Shown here one piece after another: positions 26,809-35,214 of a DNA stretch of 51,577 bases. Each line of letters starts with the position of its first letter. Position 1 is the first letter of the stretch. The notes beneath the pieces were generated by a model. The model did not search any database. It saw only the letters and a program-made list of their open reading frames with translations, and was not told the origin of the DNA. The position numbers and the translations under genes were made by a program. The stretch lies in assembly GCA_013286235.1 (NCBI GenBank), contig JABDGE010000019.1, forward strand, positions 1-51,577, given 5' to 3'. This stretch comes from Bacteroidota bacterium (GTDB lineage Bacteria > Bacteroidota > Bacteroidia > Sphingobacteriales > Sphingobacteriaceae).

Positions 26809-28341
26809 ATGCCCGGCGACAACCCAATCGGTAAACAAATAGGATTAGTCATCCAAATTGTAGACGATCAGAATATCTCTTTTATTGTAAACAATAATGT
26901 AAAATGTAATATCGGTAATCTCGTTGCCGTCGAATTTACAAAAAGTGTCTATGTATTGGCTGAAATAAGGAAGATTGAACTTCAATTCTATTTAGAAAAT
27001 GTACGGCAATATTTAGTTGCCAAAGCTGTTGAAAATAATGTAAATAAATTAACAGAATCACACAATCAGCCACGTTATGGCCAGTATATTACAGCTCGGA
27101 TTTTGGGCTACTATTATTTAGAATCTGAAAGTAATTTAATCGAAATAAGTTCAAAAATAAACAGATACACCACATCTGCATTTGAAAAAGTTTATCTTGT
27201 TGAGTTTGGTAAAAGTCCAAGTGTGTACGGCCTTTCTATCAGCTTAACTGAACATGAAAGTGCACGTGGAAATTTTAGCTTAGGAGATTTGTCTTTCCCT
27301 GTGATTGTGCAAAGTCACGAAGCAAGTAAGTTATTTTTTGACTTAAAAACATTTAAGAGACACTCTCTTATTTGTGGCGTCACCGGGTCGGGTAAATCAA
27401 GACTCTGTGCTTTGATAATTAAAGAAATTGCCGCACGTGGTGCCCATGTAAATGTATTGGATCCGCACGATGAGTATATCACTTTACTTAAGTCATCGGA
27501 CAGATACCGAATAAATATTATTAACCAAGATAACATAACGTTTTCTGAAAAATACTTGAATGCAAATACGCTAACTAAGCTTTTGCCAAAGTTATCTGAG
27601 CAACAGGAGACGGTTATCTTTGAGTTCTTTAACGAATTAAGGGGCAATAAAGTAAGTATCCAAAAATTAAGTGAACTATTAGTTAAGGAACTATTATTAG
27701 AAATCGAGAAGGCAAACGTTAAGGATGTTCAAATTTTAATAGGGAGATCAAGCGAAATATTAAAATCGTCAAAAAATTACACCGAGTATGTAATGTTCCT
27801 AATGGCTTATCTGAAAACGAAAATATCAAACGGTGCCAGACCAACTCGGCTCGATGTATTGATAGCCGTCATTTCTAAAATAAATGATTTAAGGTTAAAA
27901 AACATCCTTAGTAGCACAGATCCCGACTGGTTAAAAACCAATCAAAATTGCGTGGATATTTTTAATTTCGATTTTAGTTCAAATGAATACGTACGACGGT
28001 TTATCAATTCAATAATTCAATTTTTGTTAAGGAAACAAGATATAAATGAATTTAGAGTATTTGTAATTGACGAAGCTCACATGTTATTGAAGGAGAAATC
28101 AGAAACATATAGGCTATTGATTCAGCTTCTCCGCGAAGCAAGAAAATTCAATATATCTGTAATTTTTGTATCGCAAAATTTAAGCGACGTTCCTGACGAA
28201 ATAAAAAGCCAATTTCAGAACCAATTTAATTTTCGACAGGACCAATTAGAAACAACACAATTTTTCGCGGACCAAATATGTGACGTTTCGCTCTATAGTT
28301 CAAAGTTAAATTTCGCAATGAAAGTTTCCAACGTCTCTTAG
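26809..28341 (+). CDS. HerA/FtsK-family DNA-translocating ATPase
   Basis: 510 residues. The first 145 look like the beta-rich HAS-barrel of HerA proteins. Walker A is GVTGSGKS (190-197), the HerA-type strand HVNVLDPHDEY follows (about 213-223), Walker B is FVIDEAHMLL (about 418-426), then LLREARKF with the likely arginine finger and the sensor strand VIFVSQNLSDVP. HerA proteins form hexameric rings that move along double-stranded DNA and usually work with a nuclease or other effector. Only about 50 residues follow the sensor strand, so the C-terminal clasp seen in many HerA proteins may be missing. Last gene of the operon; a palindromic repeat begins 25 nt after the stop. Confidence 0.85.
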   Translation: MPGDNPIGKQIGLVIQIVDDQNISFIVNNNVKCNIGNLVAVEFTKSVYVLAEIRKIELQFYLENVRQYLVAKAVENNVNKLTESHNQPRYGQYITARILGYYYLESESNLIEISSKINRYTTSAFEKVYLVEFGKSPSVYGLSISLTEHESARGNFSLGDLSFPVIVQSHEASKLFFDLKTFKRHSLICGVTGSGKSRLCALIIKEIAARGAHVNVLDPHDEYITLLKSSDRYRINIINQDNITFSEKYLNANTLTKLLPKLSEQQETVIFEFFNELRGNKVSIQKLSELLVKELLLEIEKANVKDVQILIGRSSEILKSSKNYTEYVMFLMAYLKTKISNGARPTRLDVLIAVISKINDLRLKNILSSTDPDWLKTNQNCVDIFNFDFSSNEYVRRFINSIIQFLLRKQDINEFRVFVIDEAHMLLKEKSETYRLLIQLLREARKFNISVIFVSQNLSDVPDEIKSQFQNQFNFRQDQLETTQFFADQICDVSLYSSKLNFAMKVSNVS

Positions 28342-28819
28342 CATTTCAATAAACTTTATACCCCCTTTTCAGGCGCGCCTATCCGCGTAAAGGCCAAAAA
28401 CGGCGGACTACTCATGCCCCACGACAGGTAGTTAACCGTGCAGGCCCCCGCTGAAAGGCAACAAACCATGCAAATCCTATACAATTGCAAGTATGACCCG
28501 CTCATTCAGGCGCGAATATGCCGTCGTGGAAAAAAGGTGGGCTACTCGTGCCGTCGACAAGTTATTTCTGTCCCCCGCCTCGCATGCACAATCACTCACC
28601 CTATGCCTGGAGTCTCTAACTCCATTCCCCCCTCACAGGTAACAAACCATGCTGCCCTCTATTTTTAAAAATAACAAAAAGCCAGGAACCGGCTACGGGA
28701 CGACCTGCCGATGTGGCACGGGAATTCAGCCTGCCGGGGTTATTATGCCTGATCAGTGGAAATAGTATAAAACTTTTCCGAGGTTTGTCCTGTTACTAAA
28801 CCGGGTAAATAATTGATAC
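28342..28819 (+). repeat. Gene-free stretch with two copies of the island palindromic repeat
   Basis: Copy R1 about 28366-28460 (decayed) and R2 28502-28590. R2 reads CATTCAGGCGCGAATATGCC, a purine stretch, GGGCTACTCGTGCC, then ACAAGTTATTTCTGT and CCGCCTCGCATGCAC. The GCGTGAGTA-like left part pairs imperfectly with the TACTCGTGC part, and the ends pair with GCCTCGCATG. ORFs across this region are rejected. Confidence 0.65.
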
Positions 28820-29002
28820 ATGAGACATTATCTATTTTATGCAATAGCGGTAACCTTATTTGCCGTATGGGCAATAAGTAAATATATCGATGCTACGCCG
28901 GGCGGCTTTAGCAACATACTGCCGGTGATTACGGCGACCATTATTTTTTATAAACTGATCAGTACCGGGCCTGCGCCCAGGCGACGGGGGTTTAGGCAAT
29001 AG
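28820..29002 (+). CDS. Small membrane protein, unknown
   Basis: 60 residues with two hydrophobic stretches (LFYAIAVTLFAVWAISKYI and ILPVITATIIFYKLIS) and a basic C-terminus (PRRRGFRQ). Plausible small inner-membrane protein; no family recognised. It stands alone between two copies of the palindromic repeat. Confidence 0.45.
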   Translation: MRHYLFYAIAVTLFAVWAISKYIDATPGGFSNILPVITATIIFYKLISTGPAPRRRGFRQ

Positions 29003-29097
29003 CGTTTTTCAGTCTGGAGGTTGGGGAAAGTCCCTGCCTGGCCGGCAGGAAGTTTGCGGGGAAATTGGGTTTGCAGTCCTGTCAATAATAATTCCCC

Positions 29098-29180
29098 TCA
29101 TTCCAGCGTGAGCATTCCTGTCGGGATAAAGAGGTGGGCTAGTGACAGGAAAAGTTATTTCTTCCCGTGCTTCTCATGGA
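29098..29180 (+). repeat. Island palindromic repeat, copy R3
   Basis: CATTCCAGCGTGAGCATTCC ... GAGGTGGGCTAGTGAC ... AAAAGTTATTTCTT ... CGTGCTTCTCATGG. Same order of blocks as R2 and R4, more decayed. Confidence 0.6.
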
Positions 29181-29223
29181 TAACCCCCATATTCAAGCTG
29201 TCATCATCATTGCTTACCGGACT

Positions 29224-29844
29224 TTATTGTTCAGCGTGCGTACGCTTAGTTAATTCATAACTTCTTTTGCGTGTCTTGAGCATAAGTAAAAAAATTATAA
29301 CAATAATTACCAATTCTGTACAATTTACAATGAAAAAGAGCCATTTCTCTTTGCTACAACTCGAATAGGTATAAATGATAATAAAAATGAATAAAGCGAG
29401 GTAAAGAACGTTCCAAAGTAAGGTGCTGATAAATTGTCCGCTATTCCATTTGAGCGTACACTTGGGTTGTACCACGCTCTCCCAAAGGCTTATTTTCTCA
29501 TTTGAAAAATAGTTTATTTTTTCTTCGAGTGCCATAATATAGCCAGCAAGTGCCGCAAGGTTAGAGACGATTGACAGCCCATACATCCAAAGCAAAAACA
29601 AAATTTGGTTGATCAGTACTAACAACACAGCAAGGTTCACACTTAAAAAAATGTTTTTTTCGCTTCCGTCTGCGCTAGCCCTTACCAATAAGCCGATGCC
29701 CGCAAAAAAAAATGGTAACAGAATCATCGACACGTGGCTAACAATTTTTACATTGACCAAAACCTCCTGTCGTGCAGTATCTTTTTCTTTAAATAAAAAC
29801 TCGACGATTTCTTGATTTTTTAATTTTTGACTTTGTATGTTCAT
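29224..29844 (-). CDS. Four-helix membrane protein, unknown
   Basis: 206 residues with four membrane segments in two hairpins: VSMILLPFFFAGIGLLV, LAVLLVLINQILFLLWMYGL, TLLWNVLYLALFIFIIIY and LFFIVNCTELVIIVIIFLLML. The soluble N-terminus (QKLKNQEIVEFLFKEKDTARQE) and the loop between pairs are cytoplasmic by the positive-inside rule. The paired-helix layout recalls small membrane effectors of defence loci, but I see no diagnostic motif. It is the only gene on the minus strand in the island, AT-rich. Confidence 0.65.
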   Translation of the reverse strand: MNIQSQKLKNQEIVEFLFKEKDTARQEVLVNVKIVSHVSMILLPFFFAGIGLLVRASADGSEKNIFLSVNLAVLLVLINQILFLLWMYGLSIVSNLAALAGYIMALEEKINYFSNEKISLWESVVQPKCTLKWNSGQFISTLLWNVLYLALFIFIIIYTYSSCSKEKWLFFIVNCTELVIIVIIFLLMLKTRKRSYELTKRTHAEQ

Positions 29845-30228
29845 GATAATGGCAATAAGGGTTAAGTAATTGTAAACAAAGATTAAACTTTATAATTTAA
29901 TTTACAAGCCATTCATGCGTTGTCCCCCATTCATGCGTGAGTATCCGCGTCGGCCAAAAGAGGCGGGCTACTCGTGCCAAGGGATAATTTATTCCTATAC
30001 CGTGCCTCGCATGCAAAACAGGCTCCTTCTGTAGGTTGTACAAGCCATCGCCACGGCCTCAAGCAATATTTCGCGCCAGATTTTCTTGTCCTTATTCACT
30101 TATACCCTGCCAAAATATGCTTGTTTTTTTATTTTTTTCGCTATAAACTTCCCTTAGCAGACACTTTTATTTTACTACCTTGTAAATCGATTTCAGATGA
30201 TCATACTCCAGTTTATAATGCCTAACTT
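29845..30228 (+). repeat. Gene-free stretch with palindromic repeat copy R4
   Basis: R4 at 29928-30020 is the best preserved copy: CATTCATGCGTGAGTATCCG ... AAAAGAGGCGGGCTACTCGT ... ACCGTGCCTCGCATGCAAAA. A partial start (CCATTCATGCGTTGTCCC) precedes it at 29908. 30080-30228 is AT-rich and should hold the promoter of the lipase gene. Confidence 0.65.
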
Positions 30229-31002
30229 ATGAGCGACAAACCCTTTTCTGAATTTATAGAACTTGCAAAACTTTGCAAGGCAACTTATTCTGGGCCAATA
30301 AACCACAAAATTTTTCACTATAATGGAGAACCGTTTGTAGGGCAGAAAATTATTCACGGCTCATTTGGAAGGGGTTTTTGCAGGCTAGTTTGGAATGAAA
30401 AATATATTGTCATGGCCTTTAGAGGCACCCGTGAGGAAATAGATTGGGGGGAAACAAATTTTAAGACTTTTCCTGAGCCGCTTAGGGACTGTGGTGAAAA
30501 AGGAAAAAAGGTGAAGGTACATCGCGGTTTTCAGGATGCTTTGGATTTTACTGACAAAACTACTCGTAAACCTTGTTTGCAGGCCGTTTGCCATCATTTA
30601 AAAGAAAAGCAATTGTTAAATGGAAGAAAAATAGTAATAACGGGCCATTCGTTGGGGGGCGCGCTTGCCATATTATTTGCAGTCAAATTTAATCAATTGT
30701 TTTCCGATGATATGGCGGGAAATTTAGAGCACATTGTTACATTTGGCTCACCATCAGTTGGATTAAAAAGGTTTAAACACTATTACGGTTCATTGGGTAG
30801 TAAAACTTTCCGATTAGTAAATCATGCCGACTTGGTGCCATTTACGCCTCCGTTCCATTATTATTATCAAAATAAGATTCTCATATTTATTGAGAGTTTT
30901 GTTCTCAAAAAAAAGTGTAAGGCTAAAAAATGGTTGGACAATAAAATTGTTATATACATCGAGGGCTTCTTTTCTGCTGGTGAGAAGGAATCACGACATT
31001 AA
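30229..31002 (+). CDS. Class 3 lipase family protein
   Basis: 257 residues of an alpha/beta hydrolase of the fungal lipase (class 3) type. The nucleophile elbow is GHSLGG (139-144, Ser141), the oxyanion/entry strand is VMAFRGTREEIDW, and HRGFQDALD and VTFGSPSVGLKRF are family landmarks; an Asp is in NHADLVPFTPP. No signal peptide, so cytoplasmic. Substrate may be a (phospho)lipid. AT-rich like the rest of the island. Lipases of this family occur as membrane-attacking effectors in some defence and toxin loci, but no sensor gene is adjacent except the membrane protein 0.4 kb away. Confidence 0.85.
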   Translation: MSDKPFSEFIELAKLCKATYSGPINHKIFHYNGEPFVGQKIIHGSFGRGFCRLVWNEKYIVMAFRGTREEIDWGETNFKTFPEPLRDCGEKGKKVKVHRGFQDALDFTDKTTRKPCLQAVCHHLKEKQLLNGRKIVITGHSLGGALAILFAVKFNQLFSDDMAGNLEHIVTFGSPSVGLKRFKHYYGSLGSKTFRLVNHADLVPFTPPFHYYYQNKILIFIESFVLKKKCKAKKWLDNKIVIYIEGFFSAGEKESRH

Positions 31003-31612
31003 AGAATACATAGCCAGCATAGAAAAACTTATAAAAGACATCACATAGTACCACTTGTTTTACTCCTACCGACTGCTTGAATTTTATAATCTTGGCATAT
31101 ACAGAGTGCCCCCCATTCATACGTAAGTATGCCCATAGAGAAAAAGGGGACAAGTTGTTCCTGTACCGCGCCTCGCATGCACAACAGCCTTCCTCACTCT
31201 CACCATAATCCAAACAAAAAACTTCACTTTTTTTTAAAAATTAACTGCCAGTATGCAATTATGCCATAAGCAGTTAGGGCCGGGGATGTTTATTTTTTGG
31301 AAAATAACGGACCTTTTTGGGATGGCTTATGTCATTGGCGGGCAATAATTGTCCAATTAAATCGTCTTAAAGGGTATAAAAGTGCTGGTAAACACTCCAT
31401 CTTTTAAGCAGCAGAACCGGGTTGCTGGCCCCGATGTTAAAGCTTTTAAGCACATACCTTTCTTTATTAATTGAGGGCAAACCCAGCCCTTTGATCATTG
31501 AAATTTTATTAAACCAAGCCGGGTTTGGCTGGTAATGACGCATAGGGTATTGATAACTATGCACTAAAAAAGCAGTACTAGTAAATTTTATAAAACAATT
31601 AAAAATCAATTT
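31003..31612 (+). repeat. 610-bp gene-free right flank of the island with repeat copy R5
   Basis: R5 at 31112-31190 is a shortened copy (CATTCATACGTAAGTATGCC ... GGACAAGTTGTTCCTGTACC ... GCCTCGCATGCACAACAG) lacking most of the GGGCTACTCG block. After 31250 base composition returns to that of the main chromosome. A minus-strand ORF at 31367-31669 shows no family features and I do not call it. The end of the stretch holds the promoter of the YciE-like gene. Confidence 0.6.
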
Positions 31613-32125
31613 ATGGAAGCACAAACATTGAAAGCAACAAATTTGAAGCTCAAGGAGTTTTTTGTTCACCAGTTAAGAGATATTTATTGGGCAGAAAAGA
31701 AATTGTTCAACGCACTGCCAAAGCTGCAGGAAGCAGCAGGGACGCCTGAGCTGAAGGATGCATTCGGGCAGAACCAGCACCTGACGCAAACGCATGTAAA
31801 CAGGCTGGAAGAGGTTTTCGGTATGGTTGATGAAAAAGTGAACCCGGGTACCTGCCCTGCTATTGCCGATATTGTAGATGAGGGCGTAGATGCAATTGGT
31901 GAAACAAACAAGGGAACCACACAGCGGGATACCGGCCTTATTTTCGCAATTAAAAAAGCTGAGCATTATAAAATAGCCACTTACAGCGCTATGATAAACC
32001 TGGCTAAAAACATTGGTTTCAGGCCTATTGCCGACCTTTTAGGGGTAACATTGGCCGAGGATAAGGCTGCCGATGCGCTGCTGACCCGCATAGCGGAAAC
32101 TAATATTAATTATGCGCTGAATTAA
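31613..32125 (+). CDS. YciE/YciF-like ferritin-like protein (DUF892)
   Basis: 170 residues, four-helix ferritin-like fold. FFVHQLRDIYWAEKKLFNALPKL is the typical start of the family; Glu/His ligand pairs recur as E..H in the helices (NQHLTQTHVNRLEEVF, KKAEHYKIATYSAMINLA, LAEDKAADALLTRIAE). Related E. coli YciE/YciF are stress-induced; the biochemical role is not established. Monocistronic with a strong shared terminator downstream. Confidence 0.9.
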   Translation: MEAQTLKATNLKLKEFFVHQLRDIYWAEKKLFNALPKLQEAAGTPELKDAFGQNQHLTQTHVNRLEEVFGMVDEKVNPGTCPAIADIVDEGVDAIGETNKGTTQRDTGLIFAIKKAEHYKIATYSAMINLAKNIGFRPIADLLGVTLAEDKAADALLTRIAETNINYALN

Positions 32126-32168
32126 ACCGGGATAAGCCTGCGGGCTTGTTCACTCATTAATAGTACTA

Positions 32169-32202
32169 ACAAAGGCCCGAAAAAAAATTTCCGGGCCTTT
32201 GT
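32169..32202. terminator. Bidirectional intrinsic terminator
   Basis: 11-bp stem ACAAAGGCCCG / CGGGCCTTTGT around an A-rich 12-nt loop, between the convergent ferritin-like and barrel genes, so it can serve both. Confidence 0.8.
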
Positions 32203-32245
32203 CTTAACAATGCTGCACGCAGTTGCAACGATTCTTATACAGATA

Positions 32246-32827
32246 TTACTTCATGTCGCCTTTAACTTTGGCGGCTGTTTTTTTGCCGGGAAGGTAAATT
32301 TGCAATCCGAAGTTTAATGCGACGGTGCTCTGGTAGCTTTGGCTGCCAAACCCGCCAAGACCTTCATATTTCAGTAAAACTTCGAGGCCGATATTCGGGG
32401 TGACGAAATAAGCGAAGCCGGGACCAATGCTAAAATTCAGGCCGTTGGTATTTCCGCCGCCATCGCTCACGTCGGTACCGCCAACGCCTAATGTAGCCTC
32501 ACCAAAAAATCGGCCATGGCGCAGGACAGCGACGTCGGTACCGGTGTAATAACGTGCGAGGCCGCCTACTCCGTAAGTGGTTGTGGTGGGCGCACCTGTG
32601 GCTGTTTCAATGCCTAAATTGACATAACCGCCGACAGCGAGGTTATCGGCCACAAACCAGGCCACCTCGGGCGTGATGTTAAAGTTGAATACGTGAGGCC
32701 TGTTTAAGCCCAGGCTGATGTTGGCAAAGTCGCTGCCGATCAGCACGTTTCCATCCTGGATCTGGGCATCGGCGCGATAGCCTGCCGCTAAAAGGGCGAA
32801 TAAAGCTAAAAGAGTAAATTTTTTCAT
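32246..32827 (-). CDS. Outer-membrane beta-barrel protein
   Basis: 193 residues: signal peptide (KKFTLLALFALLAAGYRADA), then alternating strands as in porin-like OmpW/OprF-type small barrels (NVLIGSDFANISLGL, GYVNLGIETA, FFGEATLGVGG, LNFSIGPGFAYFVTPNIGLE, VALNFGLQIYLPGK). Likely an 8-stranded barrel. A short basic tail (KTAAKVKGDMK) ends the protein. Role unknown. Confidence 0.85.
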   Translation of the reverse strand: MKKFTLLALFALLAAGYRADAQIQDGNVLIGSDFANISLGLNRPHVFNFNITPEVAWFVADNLAVGGYVNLGIETATGAPTTTTYGVGGLARYYTGTDVAVLRHGRFFGEATLGVGGTDVSDGGGNTNGLNFSIGPGFAYFVTPNIGLEVLLKYEGLGGFGSQSYQSTVALNFGLQIYLPGKKTAAKVKGDMK

Positions 32828-33424
32828 GGTGCTGTGTTTTTTATAAACAACCGCTTATCAATAACTAAGCCAAGTGTAACGAAAAGTTAAATTCATTGTA
32901 TTTTAGTTAAAATTGAGGTCATTCTGTGCGTTGGTACACACAGACATTCAATACCTTAGGTATTGGTGATAGTCGGTTTACGTACTTGCTACCGTACTTA
33001 AACACTTGCCGTTGTTTAATAAGGGCATTTGTTGTGTTATCGAAACACTTTTATATGGGTCTGGTTGTCGTTTAACGGCCGTAACGTTGTCTGAACCGGG
33101 ATTTTTCATCATTTGTTTGTTTTTTTTCATGTGTTATTCTTTTTTTCAAGGCATTGAAAGAGGGGCGTCGCCGTTTTTAAGGCGTTCGGGAGGGCTGCGT
33201 GGTTAAACTGATTTTTCACGAGGTGTTTATTTTTTCGAGGTGTTCAAAAGTGAAGTTTGTTGATTTCACTGATGCCTGGCGGTTGTGCATTAGCGTAAAT
33301 GCAGGTCTGCCGTCGCTGCCTCCTTCGCTTTGGCTACGGTGGCTAAGAGAAGCTATGGCGGACGAAGGGGTGCTGATCCGCTAGCCAGCGGACAGCACGA
33401 CTTTTTATTTTTTTGGGTGGGAGT
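32828..33424. other. 597-bp gene-free stretch upstream of the sdhB-end copy
   Basis: 32828-33000 is the promoter region of the barrel gene. 33057-33410 carries dispersed pieces also seen near 35.95-36.12 and 40.25-40.38 kb: GTTGTCTGAACCGGGATTTT, GATTTCACTGATGCCTGGCG, GCATTAGCGTAAATGCAGG and GGGTGCTGATCCGCTAGCC. No protein-coding gene is supported. Confidence 0.55.
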
Positions 33425-33531
33425 AAAAAAAAGGCCTGGGAAAAGCTCCCAGACCCTTGATCGTTAAATTAGGTTAGCCCTTTATTTGCCGCTGGTGGCG
33501 TGGTTGTACACGTGCTGTTTGCGTTTCGTAT
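33425..33531 (-). pseudogene. Diverged copy of the sdhB 3' end with terminator
   Basis: On the minus strand it reads KRKQHVYNHATSGK and stop (33482-33484), matching the end of sdhB ([14 protein letters not shown], stop at 36198). The match continues past the stop through GGCTAACC...TTAA and into a terminator (33433-33457; stem around CTGGGA/TCCCAG, T8 tail) just like the one after sdhB. No sdhB sequence is left upstream of about 17 codons. The terminator can serve the histidine kinase gene. Confidence 0.75.
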
Positions 33532-33562
33532 ATAGCCGAGCCCCTTGCTTAGGGCTGTTCAA

Positions 33563-34543
33563 TTATAAGGGCAATTCAACAATAAACTCGGTGTAAACCC
33601 CTTCTTCGGTGTTAAAACTTATTGTTCCGCCATGAACTTTAGCTATATCATAACCTAATGATAAGCCCAACCCCGTGCCCTGCCCGGTTGGTTTGGTAGT
33701 AAAAAACGGCTGAAAGAGTTTATCGCTGATTTTTTGTGGTACACCCATTCCGTTGTCCCGGATGAGTATCCGGACATGATTGTTTACCTTTTTTGTGCTG
33801 ACTGTAACAGTTGGCTCATAAGCATCGCCATTTAATCTCTTTTTTTCAATAACCGTGTAAAAGGCATTGTTTAATAAATTTAACAGCAGCCGGCCAATTT
33901 CCTGGGGTATGAGGTTTACTTTGCCGATGCCTTCCTCAAAATCAGTCAGCAGCGTTGCGTTTAACGATTTATCTTTTGTGCAATATGCCCGGTAGCTTAA
34001 TTTTAAATATTCGTCTGCCAGGGCATTAATGTCGGTGGGTTCTTTTTGGCCGGTTGTGGTGCGGGAATGCTGCAGCATTCCTTTCACGATGGCATCGGCG
34101 CGCTTGCCGTGAAGATTTATCTTTTGTTCGTTCTCCTTAATGTCGTTCGAGATCGCTAAAGCTTCAGTTATGTCACCGGCGTTTAACTCCTCTTGCAGTT
34201 CCTCAATTAATTCTGCGTTTACATCCGAAAAATTGTTCACAAAGTTCAAAGGGTTCTGGATCTCGTGGGCAATGCCGGCCGTTAGGTCGCCAAGGGAAGC
34301 CATTTTTTCGCGGTAGATGAGTTGGGACTGCGTGGCTTTCAATTCGTCAAGTGCTTTTTCGAGCAGGATCTTTTGGCTGTCGATCTCTTCTTTTTGCGAC
34401 TGGAGTAATTTATAATCCTTCTGTTTATGCCGGTAGGAGAATAGGAAGTACATGATAAACCCCACCAACAGTATTAAAACCGTCAGCCCGGTAAACAATG
34501 ATACCGCAACATCGCCCGGATTTATCTGCAAAAGGTTATTCAT
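33563..34543 (-). CDS. Sensor histidine kinase
   Basis: 326 residues. One N-terminal membrane helix (VSLFTGLTVLILLVGFIMYFLF), a coiled-coil linker (LLQSQKEEIDSQKILLEKALDEL), H-box with phospho-acceptor His93 in AGIAHEIQNPLNFVNNF, N-box LLLNLLNNAFYTV, D-box IRDNGMGVP and G-box GTGLGLSLGYDI. It has no periplasmic sensor of its own, so the upstream 7-TM protein is the natural signal input; the two genes overlap by 4 nt (ATGA). No response regulator is in this operon. Confidence 0.93.
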   Translation of the reverse strand: MNNLLQINPGDVAVSLFTGLTVLILLVGFIMYFLFSYRHKQKDYKLLQSQKEEIDSQKILLEKALDELKATQSQLIYREKMASLGDLTAGIAHEIQNPLNFVNNFSDVNAELIEELQEELNAGDITEALAISNDIKENEQKINLHGKRADAIVKGMLQHSRTTTGQKEPTDINALADEYLKLSYRAYCTKDKSLNATLLTDFEEGIGKVNLIPQEIGRLLLNLLNNAFYTVIEKKRLNGDAYEPTVTVSTKKVNNHVRILIRDNGMGVPQKISDKLFQPFFTTKPTGQGTGLGLSLGYDIAKVHGGTISFNTEEGVYTEFIVELPL

Positions 34544-35199
34544 CCTGCTTGTACCAGTTTTTTGACCGCATTAGCATTTAATACGACAGCCGCAGTGTAG
34601 GTTAGGTATAAAATACCGTTGAACAATAACAAACCGCTATAAATGATAGCGGGAGGATTTGGCAACCTGAAAACTACGTTGTGAAAGCCCCAAAAAAGTA
34701 TATCGAAAGCATAATAGAATAAAACGGCCGTGTTAAACCAAAAAACACCTTCGCCCATGACATTCTCATAAACCGGTTTTTCGCGCAGGCTGATGAAAAG
34801 CTTTAAGGACAAAATCACCAGTAAAACGCTCTCGATATTAATGATGTTGGTAGGCGACTCGTTTACCGGCTGTATAAAAACCGTATTGACCACTTCGAGG
34901 ACAAGCAATCCGGCAGCGCTCATCCCTAAAATTCTGGTCCATTTTTTATCGTCAAAAAAGGCCTGGTAGATCATGGTGTACATGAAATATTCGACCGGGG
35001 TAAAGATGACGTAAACAATACCGTTGGGTTGGCGATGGATGGAAAAATATTTCGCTATCAGTTCGCTTATCAGGGTCAAAACAAGCAGTAAACATACCCA
35101 TTTGAAGGACTTTTCCACCTTTCTAAATTTCAACAAACTGATAGCAGCGGCGACTATTAAAACACTGTAATAAAATATACTATAAATATCTGTAAACAT
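34540..35199 (-). CDS. Seven-helix membrane protein, probable sensor partner of the kinase
   Basis: 219 residues with about seven hydrophobic segments from FYYSVLIVAAAISLL to YSGLLLFNGILYLTYTAAVVL and short loops. I do not recognise a named family. Its stop overlaps the start of the histidine kinase gene, which suggests coupled translation and a joint role in sensing. It starts 15 nt after the stop of the anchored 180-aa protein gene upstream. Confidence 0.7.
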   Translation of the reverse strand: MFTDIYSIFYYSVLIVAAAISLLKFRKVEKSFKWVCLLLVLTLISELIAKYFSIHRQPNGIVYVIFTPVEYFMYTMIYQAFFDDKKWTRILGMSAAGLLVLEVVNTVFIQPVNESPTNIINIESVLLVILSLKLFISLREKPVYENVMGEGVFWFNTAVLFYYAFDILFWGFHNVVFRLPNPPAIIYSGLLLFNGILYLTYTAAVVLNANAVKKLVQAG

Positions 35200-35214
35200 T
35201 TAGGTAGTGATTGC

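Noticed and set aside
28438..28668. 76-aa ORF after the HerA gene
   Set aside because: It runs through repeat copies R1 and R2 and has no family features.
28366..31190. Island repeats as true integron attC sites
   Set aside because: No integrase gene, no clear RYYYAAC/GTTRRRY core pair, and one gene is inverted; kept only as a palindromic repeat of unknown nature.
31367..31669. 100-aa minus-strand ORF upstream of the YciE-like gene
   Set aside because: No recognised motif, it overlaps the start of the ferritin-like gene, and its composition looks random.
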